From Chitinophagaceae bacterium (lineage in GTDB: Bacteria > Bacteroidota > Bacteroidia > Chitinophagales > Chitinophagaceae): a DNA stretch of 64,000 bases. The translations under genes and the position numbers were made by a program. The DNA is taken from positions 1 through 64,000 of the forward strand of contig JALNZE010000003.1 of assembly GCA_023229465.1 (NCBI GenBank). The letters are read 5' to 3'. Position 1 is the first letter of the stretch, and each line of letters begins with the position of its first letter. This document shows, one piece after another, positions 26,422 through 35,559 of this stretch. The notes under the pieces are model-generated. The model had not been told where the DNA came from. It did no database searches and saw only the letters and a program-made list of their open reading frames with translations.

Positions 26422-26907
26422 GTGGCGTACGAGAATAACGACAAAAAGATGGAGAGTGTTTACAGCAAACGTATCAGAGCTGGAAAAAGAAGAACCTATT
26501 TTTTTGATGTAAGGGCAACCCGTGGAAATGATTATTTCCTGACCATCACAGAAAGCCGCAAGCGATTTGATGATAATGGATATGACAGGCATAAAATATT
26601 CCTCTACAAAGAAGATTTCAATAAATTCATTAAAGCTTTGGGCGAAGCCATTGATTATGTGAAAACGGACCTTATGCCCGATTTTGATTTTGATGCTTTT
26701 AACCACGAATATCCTGAAGGAGAGGGTGAAAACCCCGTATCAGAGAATGGAGAAGCTTTCGTACCGGCTGTTTCAGCAGAGCCTGTGCCGGAAGAGCCCA
26801 TCGTAGAAGTAACAGAAATCATAACTCATGCGGCACCGGCACCAACGCCCATTACAGATGCCGCTACCGCCGACAATGGCGCTTCTGAGGAAGTAGACAA
26901 ATGGTAA
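26422..26907 (+). CDS. PUR-domain nucleic-acid-binding protein (DUF3276)
   Basis: The 161-residue product, starting at GTG 26422 (VAYENNDKK), contains one PUR-alpha-like repeat (about residues 10-85: SVYSKRIRAGKRRTYFFDVR, then FLTITESRKRF and KIFLYKEDFNKF), which binds single-stranded nucleic acid in related proteins. An acidic, Pro/Ala/Glu-rich tail follows (about 98-161). An upstream TTG at 26377 would fuse the start to the promoter element and lacks similarity to the family, so GTG is preferred. The gene has its own strong promoter and a perfect terminator, hence is monocistronic. The cellular role is not established. Confidence 0.85.
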   Translation: MAYENNDKKMESVYSKRIRAGKRRTYFFDVRATRGNDYFLTITESRKRFDDNGYDRHKIFLYKEDFNKFIKALGEAIDYVKTDLMPDFDFDAFNHEYPEGEGENPVSENGEAFVPAVSAEPVPEEPIVEVTEIITHAAPAPTPITDAATADNGASEEVDKW

Positions 26908-26926
26908 TACCACCTTATCTTTAAAT

Positions 26927-26955
26927 AAAAAATCCGCTTAGTAAGCGGATTTTTT
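26927..26955. terminator. bidirectional terminator between PUR and GNAT genes
   Basis: Arms AAAAAATCCGCTTA and TAAGCGGATTTTTT (14 bp) give a near-continuous palindrome with A and T runs on either side, placed between convergent genes. Confidence 0.88.
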
Positions 26956-26957
26956 AT

Positions 26958-27446
26958 TTAAATTTTTTTTAGCATCCACATATCGCATCCGCAGTGCCCG
27001 GAATTACCCATTGGGGCAGGGAGGAATTCGAATCCAAACTTTTCATACACACTGACTGCTTTTTTCAATTCAGGCATCGTTTCCAGGTATACCTGGCTAA
27101 AACCCTTTGCAGCAGCCACTTCCAGGCAATATCCAATCATTTTTCTTCCCAATCCCATACCTCTTGCGGTAGAAGTCAGATACATTTTTACCAGTTCACA
27201 GGTATTATCCGGCAAGCCTTCGGTAGGAAAGATACCGGCTCCACCCAGCAGAACACCCTCTTTTTCTGCTACGAAATAGGCACTCTGCGGTGTTACCTGA
27301 AATAATTCAAACAGGTGATCCGTAGCATCATCATAATAAACCGTACCCGGCCGGTTAACGCCAAATTCTTCCAGGCTGCTTCTAATAATGCCGGCAATAG
27401 CTATATTATCTCCTGGCTGTATTGGTCTGATTAAAATATTTTCCAT
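26958..27446 (-). CDS. GNAT-family N-acetyltransferase
   Basis: A 162-residue GNAT protein: N-terminal strand ILIRPIQPGDN, beta-4 LVKMYLTSTARG, acetyl-CoA pyrophosphate loop ARGMGLGRKMI (Q/RxxGxG/A pattern, about 94-104) and the C-terminal LETMPELKKAVSVYEKFGFEF. The acceptor is unknown. The C-terminus HCGCDMWMLKK has two Cys. It lies 66 bp downstream of pgi on the same strand and shares a terminator with the PUR gene. Confidence 0.85.
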   Translation of the reverse strand: MENILIRPIQPGDNIAIAGIIRSSLEEFGVNRPGTVYYDDATDHLFELFQVTPQSAYFVAEKEGVLLGGAGIFPTEGLPDNTCELVKMYLTSTARGMGLGRKMIGYCLEVAAAKGFSQVYLETMPELKKAVSVYEKFGFEFLPAPMGNSGHCGCDMWMLKKI

Positions 27447-27512
27447 TAACCCTATTTCCTTAAACTATGTCAGACAATGAAGTGTCTTATACTAATGCAA
27501 CAGTCAATATTC

Positions 27513-29171
27513 CTACGCTTTTCTATACACCTTAAACGCATTAATCAGCCCATTGGTAGAAGCATCATGTGAGCTTACCGGTTCATCATCAGTTAACTCG
27601 GGTAATATCTGGTTGGCCAGTTGTTTGCCCAGTTCAACACCCCATTGGTCAAAACTGAAAATATTCCAGATCACCCCCTGCACAAATATTTTATGCTCAT
27701 ACAAAGCAACCAGGCTTCCCAGTGTATATGGAGTAATCTCTTTTACCAGTATGGAATTGGTAGGATTATTACCATCAAATATTTTAAAGGGCGCTAATTT
27801 TTTGATCTCTTCTTCATTTTTATTGGCCTTCATCAATTCTACTTTCACACCATTTTCAGACTTCCCGTTCATTAACGCTTCTGTTTGGGCAAAAAAGTTC
27901 GAGAATAGTTTCACATGATGGTCACCAATGGCATTATGACTTATCGCCGGTGCTATAAAATCGCAGGGTATCATCAATGTGCCCTGGTGTATTAACTGAT
28001 AAAAAGCGTGCTGCCCATTAGTACCGGGTTCTCCCCAGATAACAGGTCCGGTAGCATAGTTAACCGGGTTGCCACTGCGATCTATCGACTTACCGTTACT
28101 TTCCATATTTCCCTGCTGAAAATACGCTGCAAAACGGTGCATGTATTGGTCATAAGGCAGGATAGCTTCACTTTGTGCACCAAAGAAATTGGTATACCAG
28201 ATGCCAATCAATGCCATCAGTACAGGAATATTTTTGTCGAATTTCTCTTTTCTAAAATGCTCATCAACGGCATAAGCGCCTTTCAGTAACTGTTCAAAAT
28301 TTTCATAGCCAATGGTTAAGGCAATGGATAAACCAATGGCACTCCACAAGGAATATCTTCCACCCACCCAATCCCAGAATTCAAACATATTCGCCTTGTC
28401 GATACCGAAGGCGGTTACCTCTTTTTCATTGGTACTCAGGGCTACAAAATGTTTTGCTATATGCGTTTCCAACCCGGCCCGTTCTAAAAACCAGTTCCTG
28501 GCAGTATGCGCATTGGTCATGGTTTCCTGCGTAGTAAATGTTTTGGAAGCCACCAGAAAAATGGTTTCTTCCGGATTCACTTTTTTAAGTGTTTCAGCAA
28601 TATGTGTTCCATCTATATTGCTTACAAAAAAAGATTCTATCCCATTTTTACGATAGGGTTGCAGCGCTTCAGTTACCATATACGGCCCCAAATCACTGCC
28701 GCCGATACCTATATTAACAATGTAGCGGATATTTTTACCGGTATATCCTTTCCATTTACCACTATGCACCTGTTCACAAAAATCTTTCATGTGCCGCTGC
28801 ACTTTGCGTATCCGGGGCATGATATCTTTTCCTTCCACCAAAATAGCTGAATCAGAAAAATTGCGCAGGGCGGTATGCAAAACGGAACGTTGTTCTGTTT
28901 CATTAATCCTGATGCCCGCGAACATTTCATGTATGGCATCTTTCAGCTTACAATCTTCTGCCAGTTGCAACAGCAGTTGTAGTGTTTTTTGGCTGATAAT
29001 ATTCTTGGAGTAATCAAACAGGATATCCTCAAAAACCAGCGAAAATTTTTGAAAACGTTCTTTATCGGCAGTAAACAGATCGCGCATGTGCCGGCGGCTC
29101 ATTTCTTCTTCATGGTGTTTCTTTAATAAAAACCAGGCCTGGGTATTCGTTGGATTAATTCTGGGTAACAT
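27513..29171 (-). CDS. pgi: glucose-6-phosphate isomerase
   Basis: A 552-residue PGI that interconverts glucose-6-phosphate and fructose-6-phosphate. Both family signatures are present: the GGRYSLWSAIGL block (about 266-277) and GPVIWGEPGTNGQHAFYQLI (about 376-395), with the catalytic Glu/His region, IGIGGSDLGP for phosphate binding, and the C-terminal Lys block SFDQWGVELGKQLA. Length matches the long bacterial/eukaryotic form (about 550). It is 44 bp downstream of the threonine aldolase gene and followed by the GNAT gene, a possible three-gene transcript with no obvious common pathway. Confidence 0.97.
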   Translation of the reverse strand: MLPRINPTNTQAWFLLKKHHEEEMSRRHMRDLFTADKERFQKFSLVFEDILFDYSKNIISQKTLQLLLQLAEDCKLKDAIHEMFAGIRINETEQRSVLHTALRNFSDSAILVEGKDIMPRIRKVQRHMKDFCEQVHSGKWKGYTGKNIRYIVNIGIGGSDLGPYMVTEALQPYRKNGIESFFVSNIDGTHIAETLKKVNPEETIFLVASKTFTTQETMTNAHTARNWFLERAGLETHIAKHFVALSTNEKEVTAFGIDKANMFEFWDWVGGRYSLWSAIGLSIALTIGYENFEQLLKGAYAVDEHFRKEKFDKNIPVLMALIGIWYTNFFGAQSEAILPYDQYMHRFAAYFQQGNMESNGKSIDRSGNPVNYATGPVIWGEPGTNGQHAFYQLIHQGTLMIPCDFIAPAISHNAIGDHHVKLFSNFFAQTEALMNGKSENGVKVELMKANKNEEEIKKLAPFKIFDGNNPTNSILVKEITPYTLGSLVALYEHKIFVQGVIWNIFSFDQWGVELGKQLANQILPELTDDEPVSSHDASTNGLINAFKVYRKA

Positions 29172-29215
29172 AGCTATGCTGATTATAATAACTTTTCAAA
29201 ATTGAAATGACCTGT

Positions 29216-30229
29216 CTACAAAGATTGAATCACTTCAATTGTTTTTTGTACATCTTCCGGGCGTATATCAAGGTGTACCACTATCCTGATTTGACTGGGC
29301 GAAATGGCTATCACCAAAATACCCTGTTCTTTGCATTTGGCTGCCAGTTCAGTAGCGGTAAATCGTTCCTTTACTTCAAAAATAATAATATTCGTTTCCA
29401 CCGGTAATATCTCTCCCGTAAAATCCTTCTTTACCAGTTCCTGTAAAATCTGTTGGGCATGTGCATGATCCTGGGCCAGCCTGGTTACCTGGTTCTCCAG
29501 TGCATAGATCCCAGCCGCAGCCAGAAAACCCGCCTGTCGCATACCACCTCCAAATATTTTTCTCACCCTTCTCGCTTTCCGGATCAGTTCCTTTGTTCCT
29601 ATCAGCACACTGCCTACCGGTGTTCCCAAACCCTTGCTTAAACAAACAGAAATTGAATCAAATACCTGCCCATATTGTAAAGGGGTCTCATTTTTAGCTA
29701 CCAGTGCATTGTACAAACGGGCGCCATCCAGGTGTAACTTTAATTTATTTTGTAAACAAACCTCTTTAATAGACTGGATATCAGCAAAATTATAACAACT
29801 ACCACCGCCACGATTGGCTGTATTTTCCAATGAAACAAGTGTTGAGCAGGGTTTATGAACATCATCCGGATTGATAGATTCTTTTACCTGATCGGCCGTA
29901 ATTCGTCCACGATCTCCCTCTATCAGCCTAACCGAGGCCCCGGAATTGAAAGCAATACCACCACCTTCATATTGGTATACATGCGATAATCGCTCACAAA
30001 TCACTTCATCACCCGGTTGTGTATGGCATTTGATGGCTATCTGGTTAGTCATGGTGCCACTCGGACAAAACAAAGCAGCTTCCATCCCAAAAAGGGAGGC
30101 ACTCAGGGCTTCCAACTGGTTAACGGAGGGATCTTCACCAAAAACATCATCTCCAACTTTAGCCTTCATCATGGCATCCAGCATACCGGGGGTAGGGCGG
30201 GTAACGGTATCTGATCTGAAATCTATCAT
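29216..30229 (-). CDS. ltaE: low-specificity L-threonine aldolase
   Basis: The PLP-dependent fold-type I enzyme (337 residues from ATG 30229) cleaves threonine or allo-threonine to glycine and acetaldehyde. It begins with the family signature MIDFRSDTVTRPT, has GEDPSVNQLE, the PLP-binding Asp in HLDGARLYNA (D168) and the Schiff-base Lys in VCLSKGLGTPVGS (K199). The frame is open a further 26 codons upstream, but these do not resemble the family. It diverges from rpoD and lies 44 bp upstream of pgi. Confidence 0.93.
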   Translation of the reverse strand: MIDFRSDTVTRPTPGMLDAMMKAKVGDDVFGEDPSVNQLEALSASLFGMEAALFCPSGTMTNQIAIKCHTQPGDEVICERLSHVYQYEGGGIAFNSGASVRLIEGDRGRITADQVKESINPDDVHKPCSTLVSLENTANRGGGSCYNFADIQSIKEVCLQNKLKLHLDGARLYNALVAKNETPLQYGQVFDSISVCLSKGLGTPVGSVLIGTKELIRKARRVRKIFGGGMRQAGFLAAAGIYALENQVTRLAQDHAHAQQILQELVKKDFTGEILPVETNIIIFEVKERFTATELAAKCKEQGILVIAISPSQIRIVVHLDIRPEDVQKTIEVIQSL

Positions 30230-30371
30230 AAGCTGCGAAGATAAAAGGAAACGGAAGTTTTTAGAGATTCTGTTTGTGTTTAATTTATCCGCATTATGGC
30301 AAAACATGGCATTATTTTGCCCATTTATTCAAGTTTTTCCACAAAAGCTGGCAAAATTGGCTGCTGCAACG

Positions 30372-30379
30372 TACCTTTG
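30372..30379 (+). promoter_or_regulatory. Bacteroidota -7 promoter element for rpoD
   Basis: TACCTTTG matches TAnnTTTG; the following bases GCTGACTTTTGG resemble those after the hppA promoter. The rpoD ATG is 109 bp further on, so the mRNA would have a leader of about 100 nt. Confidence 0.55.
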
Positions 30380-30487
30380 CTGACTTTTGGAAGAACAACC
30401 CATAATTTAACGGTTTCCTTACAACGTTTACAAAACAATTGTGGTCTTTAAGTCGTTAACAACAACAAGAACCCGTAATAACACAAC

Positions 30488-31345
30488 ATGAGGCAGCTAA
30501 AGATCGCTACACAGATAACCAACCGTGATTCCCAGGCCGTTGAAAAGTATCTGCAGGAAATTTCCAAGATCCCGATGATCAACCCGGAAGAAGAGACCAC
30601 ATTGGCTCAAAAGATCAAAATGGGAGATCAGCGTGCCCTTGACAAATTGGTGCAGGCTAACCTACGATTTGTGGTGTCTGTAGCAAAACAGTATCAACAC
30701 CAGGGTCTTTCGTTGAGCGACCTGATTAATGAAGGTAATCTTGGCTTGATAAAAGCTGCCCAACGTTTTGATGAAACCAAAGGTTTTAAATTCATTTCCT
30801 ATGCAGTTTGGTGGATTCGGCAGTCAATTTTACAGGCTTTGGCCGAGCAGGGCAGGCTGGTTCGGTTACCTCAAAACAAAATAGGCACTTATAATAAAGC
30901 CAATAAAGCCTATATGGCTTTCGAACAAGAGCATGAGCGTGAACCATCAACCGAAGAATTGGCTGAAATACTGGAGATGAGTGAAACAGAGATCAATAAT
31001 ATTTTTCAGAGCAATACCCGTCATACCTCACTGGATGCCCCTGTACATGAGGCAGAAGATGTGGCCATGGGAGATTTGCTGGAAGGTAGTGATGATACGG
31101 ATGAAGATGTGATGAAAGATTCACTGCGTGAAGAAATTCGCCGGGTACTGAAATCACTTAGCCCACGTGAAGCAGAGATTGTAAACGCTTATTTTGGACT
31201 GGACGGAGAAAATGGCGTTACCATCGAACAGATTGGTATGAAATACGATCTTACCAAAGAGCGTATCCGCCAGATAAAAGAAAGGGCCATTAAACGTTTG
31301 CAGAAGGCACGTTACAGCAATGCATTAAAAGCATATTTGGGATAA
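30488..31345 (+). CDS. rpoD: primary RNA polymerase sigma factor (RpoD/SigA)
   Basis: A 285-residue sigma-70 that lacks region 1.1, as is normal for Bacteroidota primary sigma factors. Region 1.2 starts at DSQAVEKYLQEISKIP, region 2 includes LIQANLRFVVSVAKQY-type and the -10 recognition segment FISYAVWWIRQSILQALAEQ (about 97-116), then region 3, and region 4 with the helix-turn-helix TIEQIGMKYDLTKERIRQIKERAI. It would recognise the TAnnTTTG promoters that precede many genes here. It is preceded by one such element and followed by a terminator. Confidence 0.97.
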   Translation: MRQLKIATQITNRDSQAVEKYLQEISKIPMINPEEETTLAQKIKMGDQRALDKLVQANLRFVVSVAKQYQHQGLSLSDLINEGNLGLIKAAQRFDETKGFKFISYAVWWIRQSILQALAEQGRLVRLPQNKIGTYNKANKAYMAFEQEHEREPSTEELAEILEMSETEINNIFQSNTRHTSLDAPVHEAEDVAMGDLLEGSDDTDEDVMKDSLREEIRRVLKSLSPREAEIVNAYFGLDGENGVTIEQIGMKYDLTKERIRQIKERAIKRLQKARYSNALKAYLG

Positions 31346-31366
31346 AATTTTACACAATTAACTAAT

Positions 31367-31398
31367 AAAAGCCCTTCTGCTCAAAACAGAGGGGTTTT
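31367..31398 (+). terminator. intrinsic terminator of rpoD
   Basis: AAAAGCCCTTCTG pairs with CAGAGGGGTTTT around a 7-8 nt loop, 22 bp after the rpoD stop. The rest of the 268-bp gap up to trxB holds no supportable gene. Confidence 0.75.
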
Positions 31399-31580
31399 GA
31401 TTTCGTTACCAACCCCGTCCAAGCCGGTTTCCCGTGGCTCCGGGTAAAGTAACCGGTAAAACCAGGAATGGGGGATTGGGGTCTTTCTGAGGATACGCAG
31501 TTCAATACAAGCAATGGATGATTCCTGAATAATGCTTGTTTTTGTATAAATGGCTGCATTAAACAGAGTGGGTGTATATG

Positions 31581-31588
31581 TATATTTG
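31581..31588 (+). promoter_or_regulatory. Bacteroidota -7 promoter element for trxB
   Basis: TATATTTG, an exact TAnnTTTG match, lies 27 bp before the trxB ATG and may serve the trxB-folB-TPR set. Confidence 0.6.
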
Positions 31589-31614
31589 ACTAATCTTTTT
31601 AAAAACATATCAAT

Positions 31615-32553
31615 ATGGAAAATGAGGCTCCGGAAAAAGTACAGGTATTGATCATTGGCTCGGGTCCGGCAGGTTATACAGCAGCTATCTATGCTGCCAG
31701 GGCCAATATGAAACCATTATTATACCAGGGAATTCAACCTGGCGGACAATTAACCATTACTACTGACGTGGAAAATTATCCCGGTTTTCCAGATGGTATC
31801 CAGGGTCCTGAAATGATGGTTCATTTTGAAAAACAGGCAACCAGGATGGGGGCCGATATCCGTTATGGATTGGCAACTAAGGTCGATTTCAGTCAAAGAC
31901 CTTATAAGGTTTGGATTGATGAAGAAAAATTAATTGAAGCTGATTCAGTAATTATTTGCACCGGTGCCTCTGCCAAATGGTTAGGCATTCCAAGTGAAGA
32001 ACGATTGAATGGTTTTGGCGTAAGCGCCTGTGCTGTTTGCGATGGCTTTTTCTTTCGCGGTAAGGAAGTGGCCATCGTTGGGGCGGGTGATACTGCCGCT
32101 GAAGAAGCCATGTACCTGTCTAAATTGTGTACTACCGTTCACATGTTCATTAGAAGAGATAAAATGCGGGCCAGTAAAATAATGCAGGATAGGGTGGTGA
32201 ACACTCCCAATATTAAAGTGTACTGGAACACCCATACAGAGGAAATACTAGGCGGGAAGAAAGTGGAAGCCGTTCGAATCAAAAATAACCAGACTCAACA
32301 AACACAGGATATTCCCATCAGTGGTTTTTTTGTTGCCATTGGTCACGAGCCTAACAGTACTATTTTTAAAGGCTGGTTAGATATGGATGAAACAGGTTAT
32401 ATACAAACCGTTCCAGGCAGCACTAAAACAAATGTGGAAGGCGTTTTTGCAGCGGGTGATGTGCAGGACAGCCACTACCGACAAGCCGTAACTGCCGCGG
32501 GCAGTGGCTGTATGGCCGCTTTGGATGCAGAGAGGTATTTAAGTAATAAGTAA
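31615..32553 (+). CDS. trxB: thioredoxin-disulfide reductase
   Basis: A 312-residue flavoprotein with the FAD-binding GSGPAG (15-20), the redox-active CAVCDG (C139, C142), the NADPH-binding GAGDTA (156-161) and the C-terminal AAGDVQDSHYRQAVTAAGSG FAD motif. It reduces thioredoxin (trxA at 9.2 kb) with NADPH in the cytoplasm. It is the first gene of a compact series, with folB beginning 10 bp after its stop. Confidence 0.97.
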   Translation: MENEAPEKVQVLIIGSGPAGYTAAIYAARANMKPLLYQGIQPGGQLTITTDVENYPGFPDGIQGPEMMVHFEKQATRMGADIRYGLATKVDFSQRPYKVWIDEEKLIEADSVIICTGASAKWLGIPSEERLNGFGVSACAVCDGFFFRGKEVAIVGAGDTAAEEAMYLSKLCTTVHMFIRRDKMRASKIMQDRVVNTPNIKVYWNTHTEEILGGKKVEAVRIKNNQTQQTQDIPISGFFVAIGHEPNSTIFKGWLDMDETGYIQTVPGSTKTNVEGVFAAGDVQDSHYRQAVTAAGSGCMAALDAERYLSNK

Positions 32554-32562
32554 TAACCACCC

Positions 32563-32925
32563 ATGCTATCCATACAACTCCACAACCTAATTCTATTCGC
32601 TCACCATGGTATTTATGAGGAAGAAAAAATATTGGGTAATGAGTTTAGTTTGGATATCAGCATCAGATTCAGTCCACAGTATTTACCTGTAAAACATATG
32701 GCCGATACCATCGATTATGTGGCTGTATATGAACTGGTGAAGAAGAGAATGGATATTCCAACGTCATTGCTGGAAACAGTGATTACGGAGATTGCCCAAA
32801 AAATTCTGGCACAGTTTTCTCTGGCTGAAGAAGTGTTTATCGCCATCAGAAAAACACATCCTCCCATTTCTCAATTTCAGGGGAGCGTTGGGGTAAGCTT
32901 TGAACTGAAACGAAATAAGTCGTAA
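32563..32925 (+). CDS. folB: dihydroneopterin aldolase
   Basis: A 120-residue enzyme of folate biosynthesis that cleaves 7,8-dihydroneopterin to the hydroxymethyl pterin. It has the family pattern LHNLILFAHHGIYEEEKILGNEF (catalytic region, residues 6-28), the TIDYVAVYELVK helix and the conserved C-terminal IRKTHPPI with the pterin-contacting Lys. It is placed between trxB and a TPR gene (10- and 14-bp gaps). Confidence 0.94.
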   Translation: MLSIQLHNLILFAHHGIYEEEKILGNEFSLDISIRFSPQYLPVKHMADTIDYVAVYELVKKRMDIPTSLLETVITEIAQKILAQFSLAEEVFIAIRKTHPPISQFQGSVGVSFELKRNKS

Positions 32926-32939
32926 ACCTGATAGTAACC

Positions 32940-33692
32940 ATGAAAGTTTTATTGTCAATTCTTTTCTCTTGTGTCCTTTTAACCGTGCAATCGCAGGATA
33001 TTAATTTACTGTTGAAAGAAGCAGCTAATTTAGAAAAACAGCAAAAAGAGCCGGAAGCGACCGAAAAGTACAAACAGATACTTTTACTTCAGCCCATTCA
33101 TATGGAAGCGCTGGTGAAAGCCGCTGAATTGACTGTAATACTTGCCCAAAGACAAACTAATAAGAACGCCAAACGTTTGTACTTTGAAACAGCATTGGCC
33201 TATGCCAACCGGGCATTACTTGCGGACAGTAATAATGCCGATGCTAATTATGCCATGTCGATGGCATCCGGGAAAATGGCCGATGTAGAAACGGAGAATA
33301 AAAAAATAGTTACTTACATGAAAGAGGTGAAGCGCTTTTCGGATAAGGCTTTATCCATCAACCCCCATCATGCCAAAGCCAATTATGCCCTGGGTAAATG
33401 GCATTATGAAATGACTACTTTATCAGGCATTAAAAAAATAGCCGTCAAATTATTTTATGGCGGATTACCAGACGGGGATATAGAGAAAGCCATTCAATAC
33501 ATGGAAAAATGTAAAAGCCTGGAACCTTATTTTGTAACGAACTACCTGGGTCTTGCGCTTGCCTATAAAGAGAACCGCAAACCGGCGCAGGCGATTGAGG
33601 TATTAAATAAACTGATTAAACTACCCACGAGAACATCAGATGATATTGCTTCTAAAGCAGAAGGAGTAAGGTTGCTGGAATTGATGCAATGA
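32940..33692 (+). CDS. exported tetratricopeptide-repeat protein
   Basis: A 250-residue protein with a signal peptide (1-19, ending VQSQ) and several TPR-like helical pairs: residues about 20-60, 85-115 (ANRALLADSNNADANYAMS), 125-150 (SDKALSINPHHAKANYALGKW) and 190-225. TPR proteins act as scaffolds; the partner is unknown. It begins 14 bp after folB and probably belongs to that transcript. Similar single-gene periplasmic TPR proteins are common in Bacteroidota and I cannot assign a specific role. Confidence 0.8.
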   Translation: MKVLLSILFSCVLLTVQSQDINLLLKEAANLEKQQKEPEATEKYKQILLLQPIHMEALVKAAELTVILAQRQTNKNAKRLYFETALAYANRALLADSNNADANYAMSMASGKMADVETENKKIVTYMKEVKRFSDKALSINPHHAKANYALGKWHYEMTTLSGIKKIAVKLFYGGLPDGDIEKAIQYMEKCKSLEPYFVTNYLGLALAYKENRKPAQAIEVLNKLIKLPTRTSDDIASKAEGVRLLELMQ

Positions 33693-33742
33693 TATAATTA
33701 ATTAATAATTAATAATTATTTTTCACCTTAAAGTTTTTTATC

Positions 33743-34000
33743 ATGTCTTTGGTAGATTTATTTGAGCAGGCGAAGGTTAATAGTAAAACGTTGAGCGAGA
33801 AACCGGATAACGAGACTTTGCTGAAGCTGTATTCCTTATTTAAACAGGCAACCGAAGGAGACAATACAGAATCCGGGCCGGCCAATGCCTTTGATTTTGT
33901 AGCCAAATTCAAACATGAGGCATGGGCCAGGTTACAGGGCCTGTCAAAAGAAGCTGCCATGCAGCAGTATGTTAACCTGGTTACAGAACTAAAGGGTTAA
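33743..34000 (+). CDS. acyl-CoA-binding protein
   Basis: The 85-residue protein matches the four-helix acyl-CoA-binding family: LFEQAKVNSKTL, LLKLYSLFKQATEGDN (the YxxFKQAT signature), ALDF-type AFDFVAKFKHEAWARLQGLSKEAAMQQYV. It binds long-chain acyl-CoA esters in the cytoplasm in its eukaryotic relatives; in bacteria it is less frequent but found in Bacteroidota. It follows the TPR gene by 50 bp and converges on the MATE gene, with a 110-bp gap that contains no clear terminator. Confidence 0.92.
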   Translation: MSLVDLFEQAKVNSKTLSEKPDNETLLKLYSLFKQATEGDNTESGPANAFDFVAKFKHEAWARLQGLSKEAAMQQYVNLVTELKG

Positions 34001-34110
34001 ATAGGCTATGTAGTTTTTTAGTATTAGAATACTTTGTTACTTCAGTAGATACTTTACCCCAGGCAGATTGAACTATGTAAGTTCCAAATATAGTGCCGCA
34101 ATCTGTAGCA

Positions 34111-35469
34111 TTATATCTTTAGATTCTTCCACCTGCCACTCTTTATATACCAGAATGATGGAATAAAAATAGTGGTCCAGTATATCCATTCACTGGCCCA
34201 TCCCCATACAATGGGTAGTTTCAATTTTTCCAGTACGATGTAAACGTATATGCAGTAAAAAATAATGGCAGTAAACTCAGACATAAGGTTCATCTTGGAA
34301 TTACCCGTACCGGTAACGGCGTTCATCCAAACTACCGAAATAGACATCAGTACAAGGGCAGTGGATACAATACGTAACACTGGAATGGCAGCCACTATAA
34401 ATTCTTCTCCCTGGCCATAAATCGACAGAAAACTATGCGGAAAAATATTGAGGAACAGGCATACGAATAAGGCAAATCCAACACTCCAGTACATGATTCT
34501 ATCAATTAATCTTGGTACCTCCTCCTGCTTATTTTGTCCGATCACATTACTCACCATGGTATTGGCCGTGGCGGCAAATGCCCAGGTAAAACATCCAAAG
34601 AATCCGAAAATGTTTCGCATGGTATTGGAAATAGCCAGGTCTTGCTGGCCATGATGTTCAATCAGAATATAAAAAAATTCCCAGCTGATAATGCTGATCG
34701 TATGCTGCAGGATGAGCGGGTAAGACTGTACAAGTATTAACCGCGTATTGGCAGCATCGTAGGCCCAGTTCTTAAATAAATGCAATTGCCTGGTGATACC
34801 ATTCATCCGGATTACTATAAAAATGACAGCAAGGCCGGCTATCTCAGAAATAATAGAGGCATAGGCGGCTCCGTTAAAACCCATCTGGGGCATCCCAAAC
34901 TTTCCATAGATGAGCGCATAATCAAAGAAAATATTGGAAACCGCTTCTGTAGCCGTTCCAATTACCAGGTAATTACTTTGATTGGTTCCTACTAATAAAG
35001 CATTCCGCATCTGGTATACATATAAAAAGGGGAGGCCCAGTATACGGATGTTCAGGAAGTTCACACAAATACGTACACTTTCCGGATCATGCAGTGACCA
35101 GCCCAATACCGTGGGAGCCACAAACCAGGTAAGAATGATACCCAGGATGGAAAAAACAATGGCAATCCTAACTCCCTGGGAAAACAGGTTCCCAATGGCA
35201 TCAATCCTGTTCTCACCCGCACGCCTTGAAATCAGCGCCTGTAACCCATTATTCAAACCATGGCCCACTACTGCAAAAATCAGGTAATATACACCCGTAA
35301 TACCTGCCAGGGCAAGAGCCCGCATGCCTAAACCACCCAGGAAAATATTATTAGTGATAAAATTGATCTGCGGAACGATAATAGACGCCGTAATTGGCAG
35401 GGCAATGCCCAGTATCTGCCTGTTACTTATATTTACCTGTAAGTTTATTCCCGTAGAAGCCTTTTCCAT
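34111..35469 (-). CDS. MATE-family efflux transporter
   Basis: A 452-residue multidrug and toxic compound extrusion protein with about 12 membrane segments in two homologous halves (LGIALPITASIIVPQINFITNN in the first, SIISWEFFYILIEHHG in the second). It exports cationic compounds in exchange for H+ or Na+. The first in-frame codon is a TTG at 35481; the preferred start is ATG 35469, ten bases after a TAGCTTTG promoter match (35486-35479, minus strand). It diverges from the DUF3822 gene. Confidence 0.88.
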   Translation of the reverse strand: MEKASTGINLQVNISNRQILGIALPITASIIVPQINFITNNIFLGGLGMRALALAGITGVYYLIFAVVGHGLNNGLQALISRRAGENRIDAIGNLFSQGVRIAIVFSILGIILTWFVAPTVLGWSLHDPESVRICVNFLNIRILGLPFLYVYQMRNALLVGTNQSNYLVIGTATEAVSNIFFDYALIYGKFGMPQMGFNGAAYASIISEIAGLAVIFIVIRMNGITRQLHLFKNWAYDAANTRLILVQSYPLILQHTISIISWEFFYILIEHHGQQDLAISNTMRNIFGFFGCFTWAFAATANTMVSNVIGQNKQEEVPRLIDRIMYWSVGFALFVCLFLNIFPHSFLSIYGQGEEFIVAAIPVLRIVSTALVLMSISVVWMNAVTGTGNSKMNLMSEFTAIIFYCIYVYIVLEKLKLPIVWGWASEWIYWTTIFIPSFWYIKSGRWKNLKI

Positions 35470-35478
35470 AATGTGGCG

Positions 35479-35486
35479 CAAAGCTA
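35479..35486 (-). promoter_or_regulatory. possible Bacteroidota -7 promoter element for the MATE gene
   Basis: Reads TAGCTTTG on the minus strand, an exact TAnnTTTG match very close to the ATG at 35469, implying a very short leader. Confidence 0.4.
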
Positions 35487-35559
35487 CTATTTTGCAGTTT
35501 CCGAAGATCGCTTCTACTACTTTGCCATTTTTTTATAACATTGCAGTTAATTGTACTCC

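Noticed and set aside
31362..31608. Open frames of 65 and 75 codons between rpoD and trxB on the minus strand
   Set aside because: They run over the rpoD terminator and the trxB promoter and overlap in different frames.
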